From an uncultured Pseudomonadales bacterium (GTDB lineage Bacteria; Pseudomonadota; Gammaproteobacteria; Pseudomonadales; Azotimanducaceae), in contig OY282430.1 of NCBI GenBank assembly GCA_958296025.1, forward strand, positions 3,524,477-3,588,476: a DNA stretch of 64,000 bases, read 5' to 3'. Positions 18,292-26,234 of the stretch are shown in pieces. The first letter of the stretch is position 1. The number at the start of each line of letters is the position of its first letter. The notes beneath the pieces are model-generated. The model did no database searches. It was not told where the DNA came from and worked only from the letters and a program-made list of their open reading frames with translations. The translations under genes and the position numbers were made by a program.

Positions 18292-18636
18292 ATGGCCATG
18301 AGCGACGATCAGTCCCACATTTATAAGGTGCTGTTCCACAACATGGGGCAGATCTACGAGGTCTATGCCCATAACATCTACAGCAGCGACCTGTATGGCT
18401 TCATCGAGGTGGAGGACTACATCTTCGGCAAGCGCTCCAAGGTGGTCATCGACCCGGCCGAAGACAAGCTGCGCACCGAGTTCGAGGGGGTGCAGCGCAG
18501 CTTCATCCCCATGCATGCAGTGATCCGCATCGACGAGGTGGAAAAGGAGGGCGTCGCCAAGGTCACCGAATCCGCCACCGGCAACGTCACCCCCTTCCCC
18601 ATGCCGGTGCCCGGCGGCAAGACCAGGAAGCCCTAA
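18292..18636 (+). CDS. DUF1820 family protein
   Basis: This small protein of 114 residues matches the DUF1820 family found widely in gammaproteobacteria, function unknown. Family features seen are the opening HIYKVLFHNMGQIYEVYA, the YGFIEVEDYIFG core and the closing FIPMHAVIRIDEVEKEG. It has no signal peptide or membrane segment. Starts at 18292 and 18298 are both possible; an AGGAG lies some 15 bases upstream, so neither is ideal. A much longer ORF upstream in the same frame is ignored because it carries no such motifs. It stands alone between non-coding regions. Confidence 0.85.
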   Translation: MAMSDDQSHIYKVLFHNMGQIYEVYAHNIYSSDLYGFIEVEDYIFGKRSKVVIDPAEDKLRTEFEGVQRSFIPMHAVIRIDEVEKEGVAKVTESATGNVTPFPMPVPGGKTRKP

Positions 18637-18735
18637 CCGGCCAGCCGGCCCGGCACCTCCTAAGCCCCAGTGCGCCGTCCTGCAAGTCAGTGGATTTTAA
18701 CTGCGCGGACTTTCGTTTCCCGGCAAGGCGCGAGG

Positions 18736-18771
18736 CGGCGATGGCCCGCGCTTGGCCGTTGGCATCCCCCA
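18736..18771 (-). pseudogene. fragment of the neighbouring coiled-coil gene
   Basis: About 35 bp (GGCGGCGATGGCCCGCGCTT then GGCCGTTGG) repeat part of 18969-19005 in the next gene. Read on the minus strand it codes for DANGQARAIAA, compared with IANGQAGAIAA in the intact copy. It is too short to be a gene and looks like a leftover duplication. Confidence 0.5.
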
Positions 18772-18800
18772 ATCACGGCGCCCGCCTTGGCGCAAACGCA

Positions 18801-19061
18801 TTAGGAAAACAGCTTGAGGGCCGCGAACAGCAGGCCGGCGACAGCGACATTGCCCAACAGCATGCGGTTGACCGCGTTGGCCAGCTTGGCCTCAAGGCGG
18901 CCTTCAAGAGCAGCAAGGGCTGCGTCAATATCCGCCTTGGTGACCAGATCCGCCCGCGCATCCCGAATGCCGGCGGCGATGGCCCCCGCTTGGCCGTTGG
19001 CGATGCCGGCGGCCTCAAGGTCACGAGCTAGGGTGAGCGTATTGAACGTCGTGGTCGCCAC
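18801..19061 (-). CDS. small coiled-coil membrane protein (DUF1640-like)
   Basis: The 86-residue product reads (start) ATTTFNTLTLARDLEAAG, then IANGQAGAIA, a KADIDAALAALEGRLEAKL coiled-coil helix, and a C-terminal hydrophobic segment LLGNVAVAGLLFAALKLF. This order (TFDTL-like start, helical repeat, coiled coil, one C-terminal helix) is that of the bacterial DUF1640/CCDC90-like proteins, whose role is unknown. A GTG at 19061 gives the expected N-terminus; the ORF extends 11 codons upstream to an ATG at 19094. A related gene lies at 22672-23211. Confidence 0.7.
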   Translation of the reverse strand: MATTTFNTLTLARDLEAAGIANGQAGAIAAGIRDARADLVTKADIDAALAALEGRLEAKLANAVNRMLLGNVAVAGLLFAALKLFS

Positions 19062-19267
19062 GGTTGACCGCCACACTGTGGGGGGGCTTAGCATCGCATG
19101 GGCGCCGCGGGAAATGCAAGGCGCGGTAGTTTTCCCGTTGGCAAACTGTTGACCCGAACGGCTTGAAGGCGGAAACTGCGGGCGTTCCGGCCCCGACAGT
19201 TGGGCGGGGCCGGGTTAGGCAAACAAACCGAAAGTGACGGCTGGAAGCCGTCTAGGAGGGACAAGCA

Positions 19268-19717
19268 ATGGCAATGCAAGCTGACGGCATGGAAGACTAT
19301 GTGCAGATGGACGCGGTGGATTGGGCGCCGTTCCCGGAAGGGCTATGCAGCGGCCCCATTCGTTGGAAGCTGCTGCATGTATCGCCCGAGGCGGGGGCCT
19401 GGACCGCCATCTTCGACTGCCCGGCCGGGACCTCGTTCGCCAAGCACATCCACATGGGGCCGGGCGAATACTTCCTGACCAAGGGCAGGATGCACGTGCG
19501 CGGCGGCAGCGCCGAAGGCGGGGCGACGGCGACGGCGCCGGGCTACGGCTACGAGGGGTGCAACGCCCAGCACGACCACACGGAGTTCCCGGTGGACAGC
19601 GAGTTCTACATGACGTTCCTAGGCCCGCTGAACTTCATCGACGATGACGGCAACACCATCGCCCTGGTCGGTTGGCGGCAGGTGTACGACGCCTGGAACG
19701 CCCGGGAAGCGGCCTGA
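19268..19717 (+). CDS. cupin-domain protein (acetylacetone-cleaving/ChrR-like type)
   Basis: This 149-residue protein has a single cupin barrel. The metal motif is FAKHIHMGPGEYFLTKG (two His and a Glu), and a later His (AQHDHTEF) may complete the site. Proteins of this shape include dioxygenases such as Dke1-like enzymes and anti-sigma ChrR C-terminal domains; the sequence does not allow a choice. The start ATG at 19268 has a strong AGGAGG ribosome-binding site eight to nine bases upstream. It is a lone gene with a GC-rich hairpin (GGCCGGCG-CCTTAA-CGCCGGCC, 19811-19832) about 95 bp downstream that lacks a T-run. Confidence 0.82.
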   Translation: MAMQADGMEDYVQMDAVDWAPFPEGLCSGPIRWKLLHVSPEAGAWTAIFDCPAGTSFAKHIHMGPGEYFLTKGRMHVRGGSAEGGATATAPGYGYEGCNAQHDHTEFPVDSEFYMTFLGPLNFIDDDGNTIALVGWRQVYDAWNAREAA

Positions 19718-19999
19718 AGCACAGGCCAACGGCGCACCGCCCTAAGCCGGCGGCGGGTGCCTCGCTGCCAGATGTTGGGTGGCGGCCAAGACGGGAGGTC
19801 CCCCGAAGCGGGCCGGCGCCTTAACGCCGGCCTTCGCAGCTGCGCGGCAAAACGGGCTTTCCCGAAGAGCTGCCGTGCTAGCAGGGGGCGCAGCCCATCG
19901 GGCTGGCCCATTCGGGCACGGGTTATGCCGTGCTGGCCCTGCCTTGTCGGCTGAAAAACAGCTCTCGGCAGGGCCGGCCCGGATAGCGCCAACAGACCC

Positions 20000-22264
20000 C
20001 TAGAAAAAGAAGCTCAGGCTCAAGCTCAGCAGCCGGGGCTGGCCGAGGGTGCCGATCACAATGCTGTCACCGCCGTCCAATACATGGTAGTTGGGGAAAT
20101 GCTGGACGTCGTTGTAGTAGTCCTCGTCAAGCAGGTTTTTGACGTGGGCCATCAGCTGCCAGTTCTCCCCGGCGACGCCGAGTTGGGCGTTGACCACCGT
20201 GTAGCTGGGGTTGGTGACCGGGTTCCAGGGCGACAAGCCTTCGTAGCTGCCGGTGTGCCCCACTTGGACGCCGGCGATGAAGTCCATGCCGTTTTGGATG
20301 GGCCGCCGGTAGTCGGCGGAAACGCTGAAGTTGAAGTCCGACACCACCGGCGGGGTTTCCCCGCTGAGGTCCACCCCGGCGGCCGAGGTGCCGTCCTTCC
20401 ACTGTGCATCCACCCAGCCGGCGGACAGGGCAACCTGCAGGGCGTCGGTCAAGCGCAGGGCGATGTCCGCCTCCAGGCCGAATTGCTTTGAATCGCCGAG
20501 GTTGACGATGCCCTCGATGATGCCGCCGGATTCGTCCGCCGCTTGGTACTCTATCAGCCGTGCCTTGTAGTCGATGTAAAAGGCGGCCGCGGTGGCCACC
20601 ACCCGGCCGGCGGCGTCCCCGCCCTTCCAGCCAATCTCGTAGCTGGTGGCCTTTTCGGCGTCGAATCCGAACAGTTCATTGACGCCGGGGAAGCTGGCCA
20701 GGTTGAAGCCGCCCGGCTCATAGCCCCTAGCGATGGTGGCGTACAGCATGGAGTTGTCGAACTGCCGGGAGAGCGAGGCGCGCGGCAGCACCTCGGTGGA
20801 TTGGCGCTTGCTGGCGATGCCGCTGTCCAGGTTGTCGCTTTCGTTGCGCCAACGGTCGATGCGCAGGCCGGCGGCCAGTTCCCAGCCGTCCGCCAAGGCG
20901 TAGGTGAGGTTGGCGAAGGCGGCCATATGGCTCTTGTCCCGCAGGCGCTTCTCAAAGGGGGTGCGTAAGCTGAGAAACTCCTGCTCCATGGCGCCCTCCC
21001 CGTTCCAAACGCCGGAGCAGGTAGGCTGCTCGAAGAAGCAGCCCAAGGTGCCGGTGAAGTTGCCGTCGGGAAGCGCCTGGGTGTCGAACCAGATCAGGTC
21101 CGCGTCCATTTCCTCTTCGTACAGCGAGTAGTACAGGCCGCCAAGCCACTGCAGCGGCCCGTCGCTGGTGGAGGTGAAGCGCAGCTCCTGGGTGTAAACC
21201 GTCATGTCCTCGGGGCGGATAAGGTCGAGCAGGAACTCCTCCCTGATGTCCAAGTCGGTGTAGCGCTCGCTGTCCGTGTCGGTGAAGGAGGTTACGGAAG
21301 TGACGTCGACCCCGTCCAGCGACAGCACCAACTCCAGCATCAGGCCGATGGTGTCCCGCTTGTGGCGCGGATTGCTGGAGGTGGCCACGACGTTGGGATG
21401 CTCCAGTTGGTCAGGGTCCAACTCCCGCACCCAAGTGTTGTTCGGCCCGTCGAACTCGTTGTAGCGCACCGAGGCGTAGGCGGAAAGCCGCTCCGACAGC
21501 GGGCCGGCGATGGAGGCGCGCAGGCCCCATTCGTCCATCTTGCCCACGTCTTCGTCGTTGTCCGTGCGCAGGCCGTTCACGCGGGTGCGGTTCGGATTCT
21601 TGAGGTAGCCGTCATTACCGGCGGCGAAGCCGAAGGCGCGCATGGCCCAACCGCCGCCGAGGGGCAGGTTGACGCTGGCCTCCCCGTCGAGCAGGGATTG
21701 CTCCCCGGCTTGCAGCTTGACCCTGCCGAACGTCGCGTCCGGGTCGGGGCGGGCGCTGACGAACTTGATGGCGCCGCCGATGTTGCTGCCGCCGTACAGG
21801 GTGCCTTGCGGGCCTTTGAGGACCTCGATGCGTTCCAAGTCTCCAAAGCGGGATGAGGCATCCGAGAAGACCTGCACATCATCCAAGTAGAAGCCGACGC
21901 CCTGGGTGTTGCCGAAGGAGCCTAGGCCGCGGATCGACACATTGGGGAAGCCGTCCAAGCGGGTGGCCAAGTTGAGGTTGGGCACCTTGACGCCGAGGTC
22001 CTCCAAGGTGCGCAGGTTCTCTCGGGCGATGCTGTCGCCGGTGATCGCCACCAAGGATTCCGGAATCTCCAGAAGGCTTTCCTCCCGCTTGCGGGCGGTG
22101 ACGATGATTTCCTCGATCATCAGTGAGCCGCCGGAGGCCTGATCAGCCCCTCCTTGGGCAACCGCCGCCGGCGCCGCCAACGACAAGGGCAGGCCCGCCA
22201 ACAGGGACCCTAGGACCATGCGCAAGCCACCTTGCGGCAGCCTAAACTTCAATGCTTGTTGCAT
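20000..22264 (-). CDS. TonB-dependent outer-membrane receptor
   Basis: This 754-residue receptor has a signal peptide (LAGLPLSLAAPAAVAQG), a TonB-box-like region IEEIIVTARKREESL, a plug domain (VSIRGLGSFGN, ERIEVLKGPQGTLYGG) and a C-terminal beta barrel ending in LSLSLSFFF with a terminal Phe. ATG 22264 is chosen because GGAG lies seven bases upstream (TGGAGAATTGTT); the ORF continues further but out of the signal. These receptors of the PupB/FyuA-like clade with 'VTARKREESLLEIP' take up varied ligands in marine gammaproteobacteria, not only siderophores. No transport partner or regulator is adjacent, so the ligand is unknown. Confidence 0.93.
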   Translation of the reverse strand: MQQALKFRLPQGGLRMVLGSLLAGLPLSLAAPAAVAQGGADQASGGSLMIEEIIVTARKREESLLEIPESLVAITGDSIARENLRTLEDLGVKVPNLNLATRLDGFPNVSIRGLGSFGNTQGVGFYLDDVQVFSDASSRFGDLERIEVLKGPQGTLYGGSNIGGAIKFVSARPDPDATFGRVKLQAGEQSLLDGEASVNLPLGGGWAMRAFGFAAGNDGYLKNPNRTRVNGLRTDNDEDVGKMDEWGLRASIAGPLSERLSAYASVRYNEFDGPNNTWVRELDPDQLEHPNVVATSSNPRHKRDTIGLMLELVLSLDGVDVTSVTSFTDTDSERYTDLDIREEFLLDLIRPEDMTVYTQELRFTSTSDGPLQWLGGLYYSLYEEEMDADLIWFDTQALPDGNFTGTLGCFFEQPTCSGVWNGEGAMEQEFLSLRTPFEKRLRDKSHMAAFANLTYALADGWELAAGLRIDRWRNESDNLDSGIASKRQSTEVLPRASLSRQFDNSMLYATIARGYEPGGFNLASFPGVNELFGFDAEKATSYEIGWKGGDAAGRVVATAAAFYIDYKARLIEYQAADESGGIIEGIVNLGDSKQFGLEADIALRLTDALQVALSAGWVDAQWKDGTSAAGVDLSGETPPVVSDFNFSVSADYRRPIQNGMDFIAGVQVGHTGSYEGLSPWNPVTNPSYTVVNAQLGVAGENWQLMAHVKNLLDEDYYNDVQHFPNYHVLDGGDSIVIGTLGQPRLLSLSLSFFF

Positions 22265-22671
22265 AACAATTCTCCATCCTCCCAGACATGCATCCCGATA
22301 TTTACCTATTGCACGGCAATATGCAACCACACACCACCATTTCGCCCCTTGCGGCGGATGACTCGGTGCGTTGCGTGGTTGGGCGTCCTTTGTGGGCCAG
22401 CCAACCGCATTCAAAGCGCCGCATGAGTTGCTCGTCGCCGGCCTCCAAGGGCTTCACAAGAATCTCGCCAAGCGTCGAGGCGGAGGTCAGCAACTGGTCC
22501 TGGCGCTCGATCATCCGCTCGCGCAGCGCTGCAACTCGTTCGGTGAGTTCGCCCTTGTCCTCTTCGCCCGCAAACGACTCTAAAATCGCCCTGATTTGTT
22601 CGTGACAGCGTGTTGACGCGCCAAACGCCGCTGCGCTATCCTGCCGGTCAGTCAGCGCCCTAGTGCAAGCC
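22265..22671. other. intergenic region between divergent genes
   Basis: It should hold the promoters of the receptor and of the tandem-repeat gene. A minus-strand open frame (to 22302) contains RAILESFAGEEDKGELTERV, which looks protein-like but lacks a start and a ribosome-binding site. Its first part (22562-22595) is repeated at 26117-26151, so it may be a dispersed element rather than a gene. Confidence 0.45.
22562..22595. repeat. dispersed 34-bp repeat, copy 1
   Basis: CTTCGCCCGCAAACGACTCT followed by AAAATCGCCCTGAT. It differs at about four positions from 26117-26151. Both copies are in intergenic DNA near a divergent gene start. Confidence 0.55.
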
Positions 22672-23211
22672 ATGATCATCGACACTCTCGCCGCCGCCAA
22701 AGCCCTCGAAAGGGCAGGCATGGACAACGGCCAAGCGGAGGCCGTCACCAACGTCGTTCGGGATGCAACGGCGGGCCTCGCCACTCAAGCCGATCTGAAC
22801 TCCGCCCTAGCCGGATTGGAAGGGAGGCTGAACGACAGGCTTGACGCCCATGACGCCAAACTGGACTCCGCCTTGGCCGCCCACAACGAAAGGCTTGACG
22901 CTCATGACGCCAAACTGGGCTCCGCCTTGGCCGCCCACAACGAAAGGCTTGACGCTCATGACGCCAAACTGGGCTCCGCCTTGGCCGCCCACAACGAAAG
23001 GCTTGACGCTCATGACGCCAAACTGGGCTCCGCCTTGGCCGCCCATGACGCCAAACTGGTTTCCGCCTTGGCCGCCCAAGAAGGTCGCCTCCGCGGCGAA
23101 CTCTACAAGGCGTTGTGGGTCTTTGGGCTGGGTATCATCACGGTCAACGTTGCCATCGTCAGCGCAGCAGTCGGTATTGCCCTGTGGGTGTGGCCGCCGG
23201 GGGCGGGCTGA
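22672..23211 (+). CDS. coiled-coil membrane protein with 18-residue tandem repeats
   Basis: The 179-residue product shares its N-terminus with the 18801-19061 gene (IDTLAAAKALERAG, MDNGQAEAVTNVVRDATAG). It then has an 18-residue repeat (LDAHDAKLGSALAAHNER) present four times plus a shorter version, and ends with one hydrophobic helix (FGLGIITVNVAIVSAAVGIALW). The repeat has the 3-4 spacing of a coiled coil. It is likely a membrane-anchored rod of variable length. ATG 22672 is preferred to the GTG three codons upstream. Function is unknown. The DNA repeat suggests copy number could change between strains. Confidence 0.75.
   Translation: MIIDTLAAAKALERAGMDNGQAEAVTNVVRDATAGLATQADLNSALAGLEGRLNDRLDAHDAKLDSALAAHNERLDAHDAKLGSALAAHNERLDAHDAKLGSALAAHNERLDAHDAKLGSALAAHDAKLVSALAAQEGRLRGELYKALWVFGLGIITVNVAIVSAAVGIALWVWPPGAG
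22837..23082 (+). repeat. 54-bp tandem repeat array
   Basis: Units start at 22837, 22891, 22945 and 22999; units two to four are nearly or fully identical (AGGCTTGACGCTCATGACGC and onwards). A shortened fifth unit follows. The period is 18 codons, so gain or loss of a unit keeps the frame. Confidence 0.92.
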
Positions 23212-23328
23212 TACGGTCACGAAACAAGCCACCGTCTTTATTGGGGCGGCGACCCCGTGTAGGCGATGGACAAAGACGCATGACGGTTGTAGGCTGGCCG
23301 AACAAGCCATTGCTTAGGGGGACCACTC

Positions 23329-23724
23329 ATGGCGAAAGCCATCCATAGCATGATCCGGGTGCTGGACTTGGACCGCTCCATCGACTTCTACCAAAGGGCC
23401 TTCGGCCTGCAAGTGGCGGCGCGGATGGACTTTGACGACTTCACGCTCGCCTATCTGCGCAATGAGCAGAGCGACTTCGAGATCGAACTGACCTGGAACA
23501 AGGACCAAGCGGCGCCCTACACCCACGGTGACGGCTACGGCCACCTGGCGGTCTGCGTGGAGGATTTGGAAGGGGAGCACGACCGCTTCAGTGCTGAGGG
23601 CTTAAGCCCCAACCCGGTCAAGCAGATGCAGCACGACGGGGTGCCGCTGGCGCGGTTCTTCTTCGTGCAGGACCCGGACGGTTACAAGATCGAGGTGATC
23701 GAGCAAGGCGGGCGCTACCAATAG
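23329..23724 (+). CDS. glyoxalase I-family protein (lactoylglutathione lyase-like)
   Basis: This 131-residue protein is one glyoxalase/VOC domain pair. Metal ligands are likely His in AIHSMIRVLDLD, Glu in DFEIELTWN, His in GYGHLAVCVED and Glu in YKIEVIEQ, which is the complete GloA set. It would isomerise the glutathione adduct of methylglyoxal to S-lactoylglutathione in the cytoplasm. The ATG at 23329 has GGGGGA about seven bases upstream. A GC hairpin (GCCGCCC/GGGCGGC near 23759) follows the stop. Related VOC proteins with other substrates cannot be ruled out. Confidence 0.85.
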   Translation: MAKAIHSMIRVLDLDRSIDFYQRAFGLQVAARMDFDDFTLAYLRNEQSDFEIELTWNKDQAAPYTHGDGYGHLAVCVEDLEGEHDRFSAEGLSPNPVKQMQHDGVPLARFFFVQDPDGYKIEVIEQGGRYQ

Positions 23725-23943
23725 CGCCCCCCAATCCGAACGCCCCCCAATCCGCTAGCCGCCCCCGCAGTGGGCGGCGCGGGCCGGTGGCCGGCCCCGG
23801 GCAAGCGGCCGGCAACGCCAGTGGCGCACCTGCTTGATGGTTCCCACCAATAGTGAACAATGCCGTTGCGCAGACCTATATAAAGGAAGAAACGCGCTCG
23901 CACTTGGCTACAATGCCGCTTCCTTTCGGCAGGAGGGGTTGAC

Positions 23944-25155
23944 TTGCCCGCAATCATCATCGTTGGCGGCGGCCATGCGGCTGGTCAGGCGGCCGCCAGC
24001 CTGCGTCAAGAAGGATTCGACGGAAGCATCACCCTCATTGGCGAGGAGCCGCACATTCCCTATCAGCGCCCGCCCCTGTCCAAGCAATACTTGGCGGGGC
24101 AGCAAGGGCTGGACCGGGTGCATCTTCGCCAGCACAGGTTCTATGCGGACAAGAACATCAAAGTGCGGTCCGGCGTACGCGTGGAGGCCATCGACCGCGG
24201 CGCCGGCAAGGTCACCACTTGCACGGGGGAAACCCTTACATATGACGGGCTGCTGCTGGCCACCGGCAGCCTGCCCCGCCGCCTGAACGCGCCAGGCAGC
24301 GCCCTCGACGGCATCCATTACCTGCGCACCATCGCGGATGCGGACGCCATCCGGGCGGACATGGCGCCCGGCAAGACGGCGGTGGTGGTCGGCGGCGGCT
24401 ACATCGGCCTGGAGGTGGCCGCCGTCTGCATCGCGGCCGGCATGAAGGTTCTGGTGCTGGAAATGGAGCAGCGGGTGCTGCAAAGAGTGACCACGCCGGC
24501 CATGTCCGCGTTCTACCGGGGCCTGCACGAGGGCCGGGGGGTGCAAATCCGCACCGGCACCCGGGTGACGGGCTTCCTTGGCGAGGCTGGCCGAGTGTCC
24601 GCCGTGCAGTGCGAAGACAGCGCCTTCGCTGCGGATTTGGTGGTGGTCGGCATTGGCATCCTGCCGGACACGGCCCTTGCGGAAGCGGCGGGGCTGGCCT
24701 GCGACGACGGCATCTTGGTCGATGAGCGCTGCCGCACCGCAGACCCCAACATCTACGCCGCCGGGGATTGCACCAACCATCCCAACCGGCCGCTCGACCG
24801 GCGGCTGCGGCTGGAGTCCGTGCCCAACGCCATGGAGCAGGCCCGGGTGGCGGCGGCCAACTTGTGTGGCAAGGATAGGGAATACGCCGCCGTGCCTTGG
24901 TTTTGGTCCGACCAATACGAACTGAAGCTGCAAATGGTGGGCTTCTCCGCCGACGGCGACGAGGAAGTGCTGCGCGGCGACAAGGCCGCCAACCGATTCG
25001 CTGTCTTCCACCTAAGGGATGGCCGGGTGGTGGCCGCCGACGCGGTGAACAGCCCCAAGGAATTCATGCTCTGCCGCCGCTTGGTCGGCCAGCGGATTGA
25101 CGCCACCGCCTTGGCCAACCCGGAAACGGACTTGAAGTCCTTGCTTGACGGCTAG
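23944..25155 (+). CDS. FAD-dependent ferredoxin/rubredoxin reductase-like oxidoreductase
   Basis: The 403-residue flavoprotein has the FAD motif IIIVGGGHAAGQAAASLRQ at the N-terminus, the PYQRPPLSKQYL segment, the NAD motif VVVGGGYIGLEVAAVC near residue 145 and the second FAD motif IYAAGDCTNHPN. This is the layout of ferredoxin reductases of Rieske oxygenases, rubredoxin reductases and AIFM-like proteins. It would move electrons from NAD(P)H to a small iron-sulfur partner, but no such partner or oxygenase lies next to it. The start is a TTG at 23944 with AGGAGGGG directly upstream; there is no ATG in a better place. Confidence 0.9.
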   Translation: MPAIIIVGGGHAAGQAAASLRQEGFDGSITLIGEEPHIPYQRPPLSKQYLAGQQGLDRVHLRQHRFYADKNIKVRSGVRVEAIDRGAGKVTTCTGETLTYDGLLLATGSLPRRLNAPGSALDGIHYLRTIADADAIRADMAPGKTAVVVGGGYIGLEVAAVCIAAGMKVLVLEMEQRVLQRVTTPAMSAFYRGLHEGRGVQIRTGTRVTGFLGEAGRVSAVQCEDSAFAADLVVVGIGILPDTALAEAAGLACDDGILVDERCRTADPNIYAAGDCTNHPNRPLDRRLRLESVPNAMEQARVAAANLCGKDREYAAVPWFWSDQYELKLQMVGFSADGDEEVLRGDKAANRFAVFHLRDGRVVAADAVNSPKEFMLCRRLVGQRIDATALANPETDLKSLLDG

Positions 25156-25204
25156 CCCGCCAATACCGACGACCATCCGCACCCCTGCCGATGCCTCGCC
25201 AGCT

Positions 25205-25280
25205 TGGTGGCCAGGGGCAGAATCGAACTGCCGACACGAGGATTTTCAGTCCACTGCTCTACCGACTGAGCTACCTGGCC
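25205..25280 (-). tRNA. tRNA-Phe (GAA)
   Basis: Read on the minus strand this 76-base sequence folds as a full cloverleaf: acceptor arm GGCCAGG paired with CCTGGCC, D-arm AGCTCAGTCGGTAGAGCA, anticodon loop CTGAAAA with anticodon GAA, T-arm with GTTCGATTC, and an encoded CCA end. It lies downstream of yggX, as in Pseudomonas. Confidence 0.97.
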
Positions 25281-25313
25281 AAAAGGGCGGGCGTTGGGGG
25301 GATTAGGCGGCGC

Positions 25314-25595
25314 TTAGACACGCTCTGAGTCGGCTTCAATCGTCGTATCGGTGGATTCCGTCACGGTCACCAAGTTGGTGCCCTGTGCTATAAGCGCCCC
25401 TTCGATGCGGGCCAATCGCCGGTCCAGTCCTCGGTGGTCTCGGTCCAAGCCGTCCAACTTCTCGCTCAATCCTTGCACTAGCGTATGCATGTCGCTGCGC
25501 AGCGTACGCATGTCGCTGCGCAGCCAGCCGAACAGCCCGATGACTACGCCAATGATCGATACCGTGGGCACCGTAACTGCAATCGCGATTTCCAC
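25314..25595 (-). CDS. small membrane-anchored coiled-coil protein
   Basis: The 93-residue product starts with one hydrophobic helix (VPTVSIIGVVIGLFGWL), then a heptad-like stretch with a small internal duplication (RSDMRTLRSDMHTL), and LDRDHRGLDRRLARIEGALI. It is an inner-membrane anchored coiled coil of unknown function. A GTG at 25595 is chosen because GGAG lies eight bases upstream; the ORF itself opens earlier. It sits between yggX and tRNA-Phe, which are adjacent in related genomes, so it may be an insertion. It is similar in style, though not in sequence, to the two coiled-coil proteins at 19 and 22.7 kb. Confidence 0.6.
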   Translation of the reverse strand: MEIAIAVTVPTVSIIGVVIGLFGWLRSDMRTLRSDMHTLVQGLSEKLDGLDRDHRGLDRRLARIEGALIAQGTNLVTVTESTDTTIEADSERV

Positions 25596-25651
25596 TTCAC
25601 CATCTCCGCCTAGCAATTCAGGTGGGCCATAGCCTATCACCAATCTTGGTT

Positions 25652-25924
25652 TCAGTCATCCGGCGGGCGGTAGCCTTCGATGCGGTCGATGGGTTCATTG
25701 TTGAGGAACTTCTCCATCTGGGCGGACAGGTATTGTCGGGCCTGTGGGTCGATGAGGCGCAGGTTCCTTTCGTTGATGATCATGGTTTGCAGGGCTTGCC
25801 ACTCCTCCCAAGCCTTGCGGGAGACGGCCGCAAAAATCAGCTCCCCCCTGGCGCCGGGCAGCGGCGGCTGCGGCAGCCCTTCGAGTTCCTGCTTGTACTT
25901 GCGGCAAAAGACGGTGCGGGGCAT
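25652..25924 (-). CDS. yggX: probable Fe(2+)-trafficking protein YggX
   Basis: YggX is a small cytoplasmic protein that protects iron-sulfur clusters from oxidants. The 90-residue length, the start PRTVFCRKYKQELEGL with its single conserved Cys, and the ending YLSAQMEKFLNNE are those of the family. In many gammaproteobacteria yggX follows mutY directly; here 3.1 kb with two unrelated genes lies between them. Confidence 0.96.
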   Translation of the reverse strand: MPRTVFCRKYKQELEGLPQPPLPGARGELIFAAVSRKAWEEWQALQTMIINERNLRLIDPQARQYLSAQMEKFLNNEPIDRIEGYRPPDD

Positions 25925-26234
25925 GGCGGCAGTTTAGCCGGAAAAACCAGCGCGTTCATCCAAAAAAACGGGCGGCGCCCCGCAGCCCCCCGCGCCCGAA
26001 AAACGCCAAGCGGGCCCGAACACGTCCAGCCAAGCGGAAAACGACCCTTCCGCCCCTCCCGGAATCCGCCCTCCCCCGACTTCCCGCGTCCCAAAACGCG
26101 GGACCGAGTGGAACAGCTTCGCCAGCAAACGACCTTAAAATCGCCCTGGATCCCGTACACCTGCTCAAGAACATTCACCGGATTTGGTAAGCTATTCCGT
26201 ACGCGTATACTTTGGTGGCAATACAACAGGGTCT
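25925..26234. other. intergenic region with hairpin and repeat
   Basis: No gene. The C-rich part near 25970-26080 has no structure I trust. A short inverted repeat (CCCGCG...CGCGGG, about 26086-26105) is followed by the dispersed repeat at 26117-26151. Divergent promoters for yggX and the sulfotransferase gene should be here. Confidence 0.45.
26117..26151. repeat. dispersed 34-bp repeat, copy 2
   Basis: CTTCGCCAGCAAACGACCTT followed by AAAATCGCCCTGGAT, matching 22562-22595. Confidence 0.55.

Noticed and set aside
22302-22784. 160-residue minus-strand frame upstream of the TonB receptor
   Set aside because: The N-terminal half is antisense to the coiled-coil gene and no start codon or Shine-Dalgarno fits the protein-like part. 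Its conserved stretch is a dispersed DNA repeat.
22837-23082. CRISPR array
   Set aside because: The 54-bp units are contiguous, without unique spacers, and are read in frame as protein repeats.
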